From assembly GCA_016787785.1 (NCBI GenBank), contig JAEUTO010000010.1, positions 248,001-312,000 of the forward strand: a stretch of DNA of 64,000 bases. The letters run 5' to 3'. The notes below the pieces were generated by a model, which was not told the origin of the DNA, made no database searches, and saw only the letters and a program-made list of their open reading frames with translations. Source of the DNA: Bacteroidia bacterium (lineage in GTDB: Bacteria; Bacteroidota; Bacteroidia; B-17B0; Aurantibacillaceae). The position numbers were made by a program, and so were the translations under genes. Positions 23,206 through 30,949 of this stretch are shown one piece after another. Each line of letters opens with the position of its first letter. Within the stretch, counting starts at the first letter, position 1.

Positions 23206-24447
23206 TTATTTTGTTGGCCTGCTACTGCCAATGCCAATTGCATAACTCAAAAAAGCTATCAGGCTATTTTTGCCCTCGAATTTATTATCGAAATTTTTTC
23301 CAAATGTGAAGCTTACGTTTTGGTTATTTGCAACATTATAATTTAAAGCAACAGTCCATCTTTCTGTGTTTTTTTGATATGAAATCTGATTAGCTTCAAA
23401 TATTTTTTTGTTTGGAACAATGGGATTTCTTATAATAAGTTCGGTGGAAATATAGAACTTCTCTGAGAGATTGTAAATAAGTTTTAGCCCTGCGTCGAAA
23501 TTTAGTAAACTTGAATTAATGAATGGAATTACTTGCCCCGAATCATTAATCATACTTGTATAATAGTCTGAATTAAGTCTTATAGTGCCAAAAAAACTTG
23601 CTTTAGTAGGATCATCATAGCCGCCGGTAACCCAAAGAGCAGCTTTGGAAGTCCTTCCATAGTAATAATCACTTTTTGGAAAATCCAAAACGCAACCGCC
23701 GGCAAAATCAAGTTTCCAACCAACTCTGGTAAAATTAGTTGATTTAGCTAATTTAGTGATATAGTTATTTTTGACAGAATCGGTTTTTAAATATAGAATA
23801 CTTCTTGCTTTTGGTTCAATTGTTTCTCTTCGGAATTTTTTGGCAATCTCCTCAATTTTTTGCTTCGTTTCAAAATCCTTGGTACTATCCATTACTGATT
23901 TCATTAGTTCTTGATAAACTTTATCTTTCTTAATAAGTGAATCTAAAATGCTCTGATAGCTTATGTTTATTTGATTAAGAATTTTGTCAACTGAGTCTTT
24001 CCATGTTTTATACTCATCGTTGGTTTTACCCCTCAATAATGAAATTTTGAATCCAATAGCAATTTGACTGATTTTTGAAGAGTCAATTTTCGATAGTGTA
24101 GTAGTGGTTCCCACTGAAACTATCGAAGATTGTTGAATATTATCGCCAAATTTTGTGCCAATAAAATTTTCCCATCTCATTTTTTTTGCATTTAACAGCC
24201 AAAATGGAGCTACCTCCATAGCATAATTGGATGGAATTGTTGATAGATTTTGCGATGCATTATTCAAAGACAGTGCAAAGTCGGTTGGATTTGTTGGACG
24301 TTCTATAGTCTCCGGAGAGATACCAAGTAAATTAAATGCCGGCGAAGAAGGTGCAAGCAATTGATTTAAATTAACTTCTTTTTCCTGACCATTCAAAAGC
24401 CCGCAGATTAAAGTGGATGCAATAAAAATTATCGTTTTAAGATTCAT
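23206..24447 (-). CDS. Unknown exported beta-rich protein, probably outer-membrane (gene C of unknown operon)
   Basis: A 413-aa protein with a signal peptide (MNLKTIIFIASTLICGLLNG). The N-terminal block contains SSPAFNLLGISPETIERP and IPSNYAMEVAPFWLL. A charged helical middle covers about residues 150-225 (coiled, Lys/Glu/Asp-rich). The C-terminal half consists of alternating strands (KAALWVTGGYDDP, NFDAGLKLIYNLSEKFYI) ending FLSYAIGIGSS, like an outer-membrane beta barrel. The PAFxxLGISPxxIxRP pattern seems to recur in unannotated Bacteroidota proteins (memory only). It starts 9 bases after gene B, so the two are cotranscribed. Confidence 0.75.
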   Translation of the reverse strand: MNLKTIIFIASTLICGLLNGQEKEVNLNQLLAPSSPAFNLLGISPETIERPTNPTDFALSLNNASQNLSTIPSNYAMEVAPFWLLNAKKMRWENFIGTKFGDNIQQSSIVSVGTTTTLSKIDSSKISQIAIGFKISLLRGKTNDEYKTWKDSVDKILNQINISYQSILDSLIKKDKVYQELMKSVMDSTKDFETKQKIEEIAKKFRRETIEPKARSILYLKTDSVKNNYITKLAKSTNFTRVGWKLDFAGGCVLDFPKSDYYYGRTSKAALWVTGGYDDPTKASFFGTIRLNSDYYTSMINDSGQVIPFINSSLLNFDAGLKLIYNLSEKFYISTELIIRNPIVPNKKIFEANQISYQKNTERWTVALNYNVANNQNVSFTFGKNFDNKFEGKNSLIAFLSYAIGIGSSRPTK

Positions 24448-24456
24448 AATGAGGTG

Positions 24457-24792
24457 TTAAATGAAAGTATAACCGTTATAGTGTGGTACATAATTTACAT
24501 TGTTGTCTGCTTTAATATTCGAGGTGTCTTTATCAGAATTTTCTCCACCAACAACATCAAATTCAACTTCAGTATTCAATTCCGCGTTTGTAACCAAAAC
24601 AGATGTGACCACTGATATTGTGTTATGTTTTAAACTATTATTTGTTCCTAAAACAAAATCTTTGAAGTTTCCTCCAATTGTTTTTATTGGATTTCCATTC
24701 AGGTTAATTGTGGTAGTACCGTAGTGCCCATATTTAATAGTAACACTAAGTGTTATTGGGCTGTTATCTTTTTTTGTCTTTATAAGTGCCAT
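24457..24792 (-). CDS. Small beta-rich unknown protein (gene B of unknown operon)
   Basis: A 111-aa soluble protein without a signal peptide. The first 80 residues alternate hydrophobic and polar residues (ITLSVTIKYGHYGTTTI, HNTISVVTSVLV), as in a beta sandwich. The last 30 are Asp/Asn-rich and end YVPHYNGYTFI. It has no cysteine and no known motif. It sits between a membrane protein gene and a barrel-like protein gene, so it could be a soluble partner or an exported subunit. No family is recognised. Confidence 0.65.
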   Translation of the reverse strand: MALIKTKKDNSPITLSVTIKYGHYGTTTINLNGNPIKTIGGNFKDFVLGTNNSLKHNTISVVTSVLVTNAELNTEVEFDVVGGENSDKDTSNIKADNNVNYVPHYNGYTFI

Positions 24793-24853
24793 AGTTGTTT
24801 ATTTAAGCTTACTCTTTATTGGATTTTCAGCATTCTCCCTTTTTTTAACTGTT

Positions 24854-25486
24854 TTATTCTGCAGAATTCATGTTTTTTGCTACTTCGTCTTTGAACTTAC
24901 TTTCATCATAACTTTTTTTGAAAAACATACTTGATAGATTCACGCGTGTGTATACATAGAATGCTAAAAAACCTAATAAAATACTTATAATAGCAAGTGA
25001 GGTTAAGTATATTCCCCATTCATGACAGTGATTATTGCACGAAACATTATTGCAAAAAAAATAGTACAATTTTTTTATTAAAGAAAATACTTCTCTGATT
25101 TCTATTAGACCCACTCCAACAATTATTTTAGTAAGCCAATCAGATATCTGTTCAAGACTTGTATTAGTAACAAATTTTGCAGACGAATCACCGTTGGGAT
25201 TTGCATTTTGAAGTGATTTCGGAATACCAAAAATGAAACCAATTATGCCACCAATAAATACAAAAGAGAGAGTAATTCCTAGCCCGTCAAGAAAAAAAGT
25301 AAAACCTTGGTAAATGTCTTGTCCGGTAAATGCAAAAATTATAATTGAAACTAAAAGTGTAAGTGCCATTAATTTCATGAACCAGTAATTAACTATATCC
25401 GTTGCGTCAGCAATTTGATCTAAGTAGGTGGGCTCCGAGCCAGGAGTGTAAGTTTTTTGGGATGTATTTTTATTGTCTTTTGCCAT
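24854..25486 (-). CDS. Unknown four-TM-type membrane protein (gene A of unknown operon)
   Basis: A 210-aa membrane protein. A polar N-terminus is followed by TM segments at about 36-55 and 68-92, an amphipathic stretch, a TM at about 128-145 and one at about 160-182, then a charged tail. Two striking patterns are GGIIGFIFGIPKSLQ and NTSLEQISDWLTKIIVGVGL. From memory, similar GFxFGIPxxLQ plus NTxLEQISDWLTKxxVGVGL segments occur in membrane modules next to predicted bacterial conflict or signalling proteins. This was not verified. It is the first gene of the operon and divergent from a NarL-type regulator. Confidence 0.7.
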   Translation of the reverse strand: MAKDNKNTSQKTYTPGSEPTYLDQIADATDIVNYWFMKLMALTLLVSIIIFAFTGQDIYQGFTFFLDGLGITLSFVFIGGIIGFIFGIPKSLQNANPNGDSSAKFVTNTSLEQISDWLTKIIVGVGLIEIREVFSLIKKLYYFFCNNVSCNNHCHEWGIYLTSLAIISILLGFLAFYVYTRVNLSSMFFKKSYDESKFKDEVAKNMNSAE

Positions 25487-25513
25487 GAATCAATCAAAAA
25501 AATAATTTAAATT

Positions 25514-25572
25514 GGTAGGTGTGGATCATCACGCTCTAAATATATTACATCCCAAACCCAAAAACACCTACC
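25514..25572. promoter_or_regulatory. Spaced inverted repeat GGTAGGTGT ... ACACCTACC
   Basis: Two 9-bp arms (25514-25522 and 25564-25572) are perfect inverted copies 41 bases apart, in the divergent region between the unknown operon and the response regulator gene. They may be two binding sites of one regulator in opposite orientation. Confidence 0.4.
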
Positions 25573-25585
25573 TCCAGCAGTAGGT

Positions 25586-25605
25586 AAAATTTTAGTTAAA
25601 ATTTT
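25586..25605. promoter_or_regulatory. Palindrome AAAATTTTA-GT-TAAAATTTT
   Basis: A perfect 9-bp inverted repeat with a 2-base spacer lies 74 bases before the response regulator start. It is a possible operator; being purely AT in an AT-rich spacer, it could also be chance. Confidence 0.35.
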
Positions 25606-25679
25606 GCTGTATCCATTATTAATACTAAGTTTATGTAGTGTTTTAACCCATTTTTATTGATTTAAGATCTTAACCCTTT

Positions 25680-26342
25680 TTGAAAGATAAAGGACAAATA
25701 TCTATTATGATAGCCGACGACCACAATCTGGGCCGTCAGGCTTTTGCCGATTTTCTTGAAAGTAATTGTGATAATGTAAAAGTTATTGGCCAGGCTGCTA
25801 ACGGCCAGGAGTTATTAGAATTGGTGAAGCGCAAAAAGCCGGATATTGTAATACTTGATCTTGAAATGCCGGTTTTAAACGGGCACCAAACGCTGGCAAT
25901 TTTGACGAAAAGATATCCCAAAATTAAAACCATTATTTTTAGCACGCATTATAACGAATTTTTTATTTCGGAATTAATGATCGCCGGCGCTTGCGGCTAT
26001 TTATCCAAAAGCTGTATGGCCGAAGAAATGTTTGAAACCATAAACAGAGTATACAGCGATGGCTTTTATTTTAATAATTCAGTATCGCGCCAGGTTGTTA
26101 CAACATTGATCGACGACAAAAAACTACAGTATCTTGTGTCAGAAAAAATATTATCAGAACGCGAAATAGAAGTACTGCAGCAGATCTGCAGCGAAAAGCA
26201 AGGAAAAGAAATTGCCGATGCGTTACAAATAAGCGAGAATACAGTGCAATACCACAAAAAAAACATCTACAATAAAACCCAGGCCGATTCGTTGGTGGGG
26301 CTTGTAAAATATGCCATACGCACAGGAATTGTAAGGCCGTGA
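25680..26342 (+). CDS. NarL/LuxR-family response regulator
   Basis: A 220-aa regulator. The receiver covers about 5-125, with acidic pair MIADDHN, phosphoacceptor in IVILDLEMPVLNG, Thr/Ser in FSTHYNE and Lys in YLSKS. The GerE/LuxR helix-turn-helix covers about 155-215 (LSEREIEVLQQI, GKEIADALQISENTVQYHKKNI). The start is TTG at 25680; an ATG ten codons in (25707) is an alternative and would still leave the whole receiver except its first residues. No kinase is adjacent. It is transcribed away from the unknown four-gene operon and converges closely on the ECF42 sigma gene. Confidence 0.92.
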   Translation: MKDKGQISIMIADDHNLGRQAFADFLESNCDNVKVIGQAANGQELLELVKRKKPDIVILDLEMPVLNGHQTLAILTKRYPKIKTIIFSTHYNEFFISELMIAGACGYLSKSCMAEEMFETINRVYSDGFYFNNSVSRQVVTTLIDDKKLQYLVSEKILSEREIEVLQQICSEKQGKEIADALQISENTVQYHKKNIYNKTQADSLVGLVKYAIRTGIVRP

Positions 26343-26351
26343 ACGTTATTT

Positions 26352-27623
26352 TCAGTTAAGATTTTTGATCTTGTTCTTCAACATTCTTTTTTCAGGGTCA
26401 GATCTGGTTAAACCCAGCGCTTTTTCAAATTCTTCTTTAGCTTCTTTTAATTTATATTGTCTTGCGTAAATTTCTCCCAATAAACTATAATACAAATAGT
26501 ACGAAGCAAGTTTGTTTTTTTCTTTGATGCCATTTAATTCATTTAAAGCTTTTGCCGGACCCTGTGCCTGCAAAACGGCTACCACTTTATTTAGTTCACT
26601 AATGGGCGAGGGAGCAATTTCGCAAAGTAATTCGTAATAGTTTAAAATAAGTTTCCAGTTAGTTGTTTCAAAGCTCTGGGCTGTGCAATGTTCAAATGCA
26701 ATGGCAGCCTCTAAATGATAAGAACTTATGGTTTCTCCTGATGCAGCTATGTTAAAATACTTGCTTCCTTCTTCGATCAATGCGCGGTTCCATTTTGTAC
26801 GATCTTGGTCGGGTAATAAAATTATTTCTCCCTCGCGCGATAAACGGCTATCGCTTCTCGCCGCATGAAGACACATTAATGCCATTAACGCGTTTACCTC
26901 AGGTAGTTGCGTATGATCGTTCTCCGTTAAAAGTTTACAAATTATAACAGCTTCTTCTAAAAGATCTTTACGTATAAGGTCTTCTGAATGCGTTGAATTA
27001 TATCCTTCGTTAAATAATAAATAAATTGCATTTAACACAGCACTGGTGCGAGCTTTTATTTCTTCAACGTTCGGAATAACAAATTCAATTTTATTTTCCC
27101 GAAAAAATTCTTTTGTGCGATACAAACGTTTAGAGATCGTATCTTCAGAAGTTAAAAATGCTTTTGCAATTTCGGCAGTGCTAAAACCGCAAAGGGTTTT
27201 AAGTATAAGTGTAATTTGATTTTCTTCTGATATTTGCGGATGACAGCAGGCAAACATCATTCTTAACTGATCATCTTTTATTAAAGAATCATCTGCCAAC
27301 TGATTAAAAGTTGTTTCAACTGTGTAACCCGAGTTAAGTAGCACTTTGGTTTCATCATCACCAAATAAAACCTGGTTGCGTTGTTTTTTAATAAGGTTAA
27401 GGGCTTTATTTTTTGCAACAATAAATAACCAGGCCTCGGGATTTTGGGGCAGCCCTTTAATTTTCCACTGTTCAAGAGCGCTTATTAAAGTTTCCTGAAC
27501 AACATCTTCGGCCAGTTCTAAATTATGTGCACCAAATATACGAGTAAGCACCGCCACCATTTTACCTGACTGATGTCGGAATAAATGATTAACGGTGCTT
27601 TCTATTTGAAGTGAATCTGACAT
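26352..27623 (-). CDS. ECF42-type RNA polymerase sigma factor with DUF6596/TPR-like C-terminus
   Basis: A 423-aa sigma factor. Region 2 covers about residues 10-80 (LELAEDVVQETLISALEQW). Region 4 covers about 115-170 (FSTAEIAKAFLTSEDTISKRLYR). A long helical C-terminal domain of about 240 residues (AIYLLFNEGYNSTHSEDLIR, shown within limits, and KLKEAKEEFEKALGLT near the end) replaces an anti-sigma factor. This length and the neighbouring DGPF-motif protein are the hallmarks of group ECF42. It is the third gene of the DGPF-VOC-sigma set, and the two upstream genes carry matching promoter elements. Confidence 0.92.
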   Translation of the reverse strand: MSDSLQIESTVNHLFRHQSGKMVAVLTRIFGAHNLELAEDVVQETLISALEQWKIKGLPQNPEAWLFIVAKNKALNLIKKQRNQVLFGDDETKVLLNSGYTVETTFNQLADDSLIKDDQLRMMFACCHPQISEENQITLILKTLCGFSTAEIAKAFLTSEDTISKRLYRTKEFFRENKIEFVIPNVEEIKARTSAVLNAIYLLFNEGYNSTHSEDLIRKDLLEEAVIICKLLTENDHTQLPEVNALMALMCLHAARSDSRLSREGEIILLPDQDRTKWNRALIEEGSKYFNIAASGETISSYHLEAAIAFEHCTAQSFETTNWKLILNYYELLCEIAPSPISELNKVVAVLQAQGPAKALNELNGIKEKNKLASYYLYYSLLGEIYARQYKLKEAKEEFEKALGLTRSDPEKRMLKNKIKNLN

Positions 27624-27675
27624 TAGTCTATGTCAAATTTAAACTATCCCTTTGTAAAAAAGGAGTTTTTGGATC

Positions 27676-28059
27676 TTAATTGTTTGAATGTAAAGCAACT
27701 TTATTGCCTTCGCTATCAATGAAAAAAGCCATGTGGCCAATTTCAGGACTGATATGCGTTTTAGGCATTGTAATTTTTCCGCCTGCTTTTTCAATTTTGC
27801 CGAGCGCTACATTTAGATCAGGGTTAGCATTTAAATATATTACAGCGCCATCCTGACTAGGTTTGTGCATTGGTCCTTGCACAAGGCCACCAGATACTTT
27901 TCCGTTCATATCTTCTGAGGGGAAAAATGCCATTTTCATTCCCATCATTTCCTGTTCGGTCATTTTAATTGTAAAAACTGATTCGTAGAATTTTTTGGCT
28001 CTGGCCATATCGTTTACAGATATTTCAAACCAGTTTAAGGCGTTTACTTTTTCGTTCAT
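27676..28059 (-). CDS. VOC family (glyoxalase/bleomycin-resistance fold) protein
   Basis: A 127-aa vicinal-oxygen-chelate protein with two beta-alpha-beta-beta-beta units. NWFEISVNDMARAKKFYE opens it and MAFFIDSEGNKVALHSNN closes it. It is of the small stand-alone type often fused or linked to ECF sigma genes; substrate unknown. It has its own ECF-like promoter (28109-28135) and lies 52 bases before the sigma factor gene. A close paralogue is encoded at 39067. Confidence 0.92.
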   Translation of the reverse strand: MNEKVNALNWFEISVNDMARAKKFYESVFTIKMTEQEMMGMKMAFFPSEDMNGKVSGGLVQGPMHKPSQDGAVIYLNANPDLNVALGKIEKAGGKITMPKTHISPEIGHMAFFIDSEGNKVALHSNN

Positions 28060-28108
28060 GTTTTCTTTGTGTTTTTAAGGTTTATATAAATATGTTATCT
28101 ATATTAAA

Positions 28109-28135
28109 GACAAAGTGCCTGTCCATATTTGGACA
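28109..28135 (-). promoter_or_regulatory. ECF42-type promoter upstream of the VOC gene
   Basis: On the minus strand TGTCCA (28130-28135) and TGTC (28109-28112) are 17 bases apart. The same hexamer, tetramer and spacing occur upstream of the DGPF gene, and the flanking bases TGTCCAAATA and TTGTCTTTA are also shared. The likely reader is the ECF42 factor encoded downstream. Confidence 0.7.
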
Positions 28136-28152
28136 AACAATTGAAAATATTT

Positions 28153-28506
28153 TTACATGGCTGTCATAGTGCTTATTTCACGGATCTCCACCGATCCACT
28201 TTCAGTCAAAAGATTAGGGCAACCTTTGCCTATTTCAGTAGCTTCTTCAATGGTATTGGCTTTTAAAAGCACATAGCCACCTAATATTTCTTTACCTTCC
28301 ATAAAAGGCCCGTCGGTTAGCTTTTTAGCAGTTCCCTTCAAAACTTTACCGCCACTTTCTAATGGTTGGGCACCAACTAAGATGCCTTTTTGAGCAATAC
28401 TGCCTATCCAATCCTGCCAGTGCTTCATATGAGCTTGTATTTGTTCTGGCGATAATTGCTTGCGTTCGGCATCTCCACCGCGAAATAAGAGAAGAAATTC
28501 TTTCAT
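28153..28506 (-). CDS. YCII/DGPF-domain protein
   Basis: A 117-aa ferredoxin-fold protein of the YCII family. It carries the eponymous DGPF in LTDGPFMEGKEILGGYVLL, starts MKEFLLLFRGGD and includes HMKHWQDWIGSI. DGPF proteins are the conserved genomic partners of ECF42 sigma factors; their biochemical role is not settled. It is the first gene of the three-gene set, preceded by the same ECF-type promoter motif as the VOC gene. Confidence 0.93.
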   Translation of the reverse strand: MKEFLLLFRGGDAERKQLSPEQIQAHMKHWQDWIGSIAQKGILVGAQPLESGGKVLKGTAKKLTDGPFMEGKEILGGYVLLKANTIEEATEIGKGCPNLLTESGSVEIREISTMTAM

Positions 28507-28539
28507 GCTATTTAATTTTTTTAAGGTTTATATACTAAA

Positions 28540-28566
28540 GACAAACAAGTTTAAGGTATTTGGACA
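28540..28566 (-). promoter_or_regulatory. ECF42-type promoter upstream of the DGPF gene
   Basis: On the minus strand TGTCCA (28561-28566), 17 bases, then TGTC (28540-28543), about 34 bases before the start codon. It is identical in layout to the element upstream of the VOC gene, and both leaders continue with the block TATATAAACCTTAAAAA or close to it. Confidence 0.7.
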
Positions 28567-28623
28567 TAAAAAAAAATAATTTAGTAAGAAATAGCAATAA
28601 TTTGACTTTAAATTAAAATGATA

Positions 28624-28658
28624 GGGCCTTATTGAGAGACAATAATTAAAAAGGCCTT
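28624..28658. other. Bulged hairpin, possible terminator or attenuator
   Basis: TTATTG (28629) pairs with CAATAA (28640) around an AGAGA loop, and GGCC at 28625 can pair with GGCC at 28653 outside a small bulge. A T-rich stretch follows. It lies in the 226-base spacer between two divergent genes, so its role is unclear. Confidence 0.3.
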
Positions 28659-28732
28659 GTTAATTTATTTTTAAATGGGCTCAAATTTTTTGGAATATAT
28701 TTTATATATTACATCATAAAAAATTAAGAATA

Positions 28733-29866
28733 ATGAGATCACTTCTGGTTATAATCCTTTTTGTAATGTGCGCGCCAATATTTGGCCAGGCACCGGTTTA
28801 CGACGATTTGTTTTTTGATGAAGAAGAAGGAAAAACCTATAAACCAATAGGTAAGAATTACGTGTTTTTGCGTTCCAAAAAAGGAACAGGTGGTATGCCA
28901 ACCACAAGTAGTGGCGATTCTATCAAAAAAATGAATATCTCTGATATTATTCTTGTGTTTACTGAAACGAACGAAGCGGCTGCAGAGACCCGCGAAGATG
29001 GTAATAAAGAGCGTTGGGAAAACCTGTTAGCAACCTACCCGCAATTTTTTCAATTCAATACAAATTACAAAAATGTTTGCCAATGTGTAATGGGCGGTGA
29101 TGCAGAAGCATTAAAACAAACGCAGGGTTTTTATGTATACATTAAAAAGGAAGAGCCGAAGCCTGTTGAAATGAAGGTTGAGCCTACTGTTGCAAAGACC
29201 GAAGATAAAAAGGAAACGAAGAAAGAAGAAGCCAAGAAGGAAGAGAAAAAAGAAATCAAAAAAGAGGAAAAGAAAGAGGAGAAAAAGGAAGAGGTAGCTG
29301 TTGAGAAAAAAGAGAAGAAAGTAAAAGAGAAGAAAGAAGAAAAAAAGGAAGAGGAGAAAAAGGAAGAAGAAGAAACATCTACTGCTGTTGAAGGTGCCGA
29401 AGAAACGGTAGCTGTTGAAGTGAAGCCAAAGAGAACGGGGTACAAAAAACCAAAAGTATCTAAAGATAAAAAAGCTTGTCGTCCGCCATGTTACGGTTAT
29501 GGAGACGAAGATCTAAACACATTTTTTAAGGAGCAAATAATACTAAGCAAAAAACAAAGACGTGCTGTTAAAGGCTCTTTATCGATCGTTAAACTTTCAT
29601 TGAATTTTGATGGTTCTGTAAAAAAGGCTTTGGTGAACGGCACTAATGCACAGCTAAACGAATTGGTAACTGTTGCGCTTAAAGGCATGGACCTTTGGAA
29701 TCCCGCAGTAAAAGCAGGTGTTACCGTAAAATCGGAAGTAAAGATCACATTAAAATACGACAAGAGTACAAAGGCCATAAAGCCTTTTGAGATCATGATC
29801 ACACCACGCCCAAATCCAAAGTGTACTGAGTGTAAAACAGATCAGGAAATTTTCGGGAAGGAATAG
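28733..29866 (+). CDS. Exported protein with Lys/Glu-rich linker and TonB-like C-terminal domain
   Basis: A 377-aa protein. A signal peptide (MRSLLVIILFVMCAPIFG, residues 1-18) is followed by a compact N-terminal domain to about 135. Then come about 110 residues made almost entirely of Lys, Glu, Val and Ala (about 137-245). The C-terminal domain (about 275-365) has the pattern LSLNFDGSVKKALVNG ... LWNPAVKAGVTVKSEVKITL. That pattern resembles the TonB C-terminal fold (growth of WxPA.xxGxxV). The charged linker could span the periplasm. It is not a canonical TonB, since it has a cleavable leader rather than an anchor. It ends in a strong bidirectional terminator. Confidence 0.75.
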   Translation: MRSLLVIILFVMCAPIFGQAPVYDDLFFDEEEGKTYKPIGKNYVFLRSKKGTGGMPTTSSGDSIKKMNISDIILVFTETNEAAAETREDGNKERWENLLATYPQFFQFNTNYKNVCQCVMGGDAEALKQTQGFYVYIKKEEPKPVEMKVEPTVAKTEDKKETKKEEAKKEEKKEIKKEEKKEEKKEEVAVEKKEKKVKEKKEEKKEEEKKEEEETSTAVEGAEETVAVEVKPKRTGYKKPKVSKDKKACRPPCYGYGDEDLNTFFKEQIILSKKQRRAVKGSLSIVKLSLNFDGSVKKALVNGTNAQLNELVTVALKGMDLWNPAVKAGVTVKSEVKITLKYDKSTKAIKPFEIMITPRPNPKCTECKTDQEIFGKE

Positions 29867-29871
29867 AAATT

Positions 29872-29903
29872 AAAAAAGCAGAGAATTTTCTCTGCTTTTT
29901 TTT
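29872..29903 (+). terminator. Rho-independent terminator, bidirectional
   Basis: A 14-bp perfect stem AAAAAAGCAGAGAA / TTCTCTGCTTTTTT with a TT loop separates convergent genes. The same stem recurs at 38042. Confidence 0.93.
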
Positions 29904-29907
29904 GATG

Positions 29908-30411
29908 TTATTTTTTAAATGAGGGTAATAACTCGTCTAAATTTTCCATGGCCATTAATAAACCTTCTTTAAAGCCCATTGCAATGGTTGCTTCTAATTG
30001 TGCAAGATCGGGATAGGTGATCTTTAATTCAACAAGCGTGTTGTTACCTTTAGGTGTAAACGATGCATCCCATTTTGATTGCGGCATTTCTTTATTAATG
30101 TTGCCGTTTGCATCTGCGAAGGCATCGTGCCCCGTAAATTTTTTTTGAGTTACAATGTTATTATAAGTTGCAACCGCCCAATGTTCTTCGCCGTTTGGGC
30201 CAACCATGGCGTAATGCCATGTTCCACCTTCTTTAAATTCTAGGCTTTTTGTTCTTGCTTTCCATGGTTTTGGTGCCCACCATTTATCAAGGATCTCACT
30301 TTTTGTATATGCATCCCATACTAAAGGAAGTCCTGCCTCGAATTCTCTTTTTACTGTAATTGTTTTATTTTCCTTGTCTACAGAAAAATCAACTGCTAAG
30401 TTTTTGTTCAT
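29908..30411 (-). CDS. SRPBCC domain protein (AHSA1-like), second copy
   Basis: A 167-aa START-like/AHSA1-type hydrophobic-pocket protein. FEAGLPLVWDAYTKSEILDKWW and the conserved WWAPKPW motif are visible, as is KEGGTWHYAMVGPNG. The frame is open to 30465, but the ATG at 30411 (MNKNLAVDFSVDK) matches the start of its paralogue. It is the third gene of an ArsR-SRPBCC-SRPBCC set; such pairs are common and probably respond to or bind small hydrophobic molecules. Confidence 0.9.
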   Translation of the reverse strand: MNKNLAVDFSVDKENKTITVKREFEAGLPLVWDAYTKSEILDKWWAPKPWKARTKSLEFKEGGTWHYAMVGPNGEEHWAVATYNNIVTQKKFTGHDAFADANGNINKEMPQSKWDASFTPKGNNTLVELKITYPDLAQLEATIAMGFKEGLLMAMENLDELLPSFKK

Positions 30412-30445
30412 TTTTGTTCTTTTAATGGTTAATAGTATGTTTTTT

Positions 30446-30949
30446 TTATTTTTTTGATAGCGCAACCAGTACTTCGTCTAAATAGTTCAAGGTTGCTTTA
30501 AATCCTTCGGTGAAGCCCATTTCTATCATTTTCTCCATGCGTTCAAGAGAATCATTTTTAATAGTGATGCTCACTTTTGTTTTTTCATTTGCTTCGCTAA
30601 AGGTGAAATCCCAATCAGAGCCAGGCAAGAATAGATTTTCATCTTTGTCGGCAAAGGCGCTAAAGTATTTGAAATTGGTTTTTGGGCTAATGGATGTGTA
30701 TTTCTGGATCTGCCAACCCATCTCCTGTCCGTCGGCACTAACCATCGCATAAAATCTTTGTCCACCTATCGTAAAGTTCATATATTTTGTTTTTGACAGA
30801 TAGGGTTTAGGCGCCCACCATTGGTCCAAAATTTCTTGTTTGGTAAACGCGTCCCACACAAGTGAAAGCTCTGCATCAAATTCTTTTGTTACAAGTACCG
30901 TTTTGGATCCTTTGTCAACAGTAAAATCAAATAATAAGTTGTTTTTCAT
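30446..30949 (-). CDS. SRPBCC domain protein (AHSA1-like), first copy
   Basis: A 167-aa protein, paralogous to the next gene in the operon: same length, same opening ([20 protein letters not shown]) and the same [12 protein letters not shown] core. The start ATG overlaps the ArsR-type regulator's stop by four bases, which fixes it and shows coupling. It is presumably regulated by that repressor. Confidence 0.9.
   Translation of the reverse strand: MKNNLLFDFTVDKGSKTVLVTKEFDAELSLVWDAFTKQEILDQWWAPKPYLSKTKYMNFTIGGQRFYAMVSADGQEMGWQIQKYTSISPKTNFKYFSAFADKDENLFLPGSDWDFTFSEANEKTKVSITIKNDSLERMEKMIEMGFTEGFKATLNYLDEVLVALSKK

Noticed and set aside
29131-29445. Minus-strand Ser/Phe-rich ORF
   Set aside because: It is the antisense shadow of the Lys/Glu-rich linker of the exported protein at 28733.
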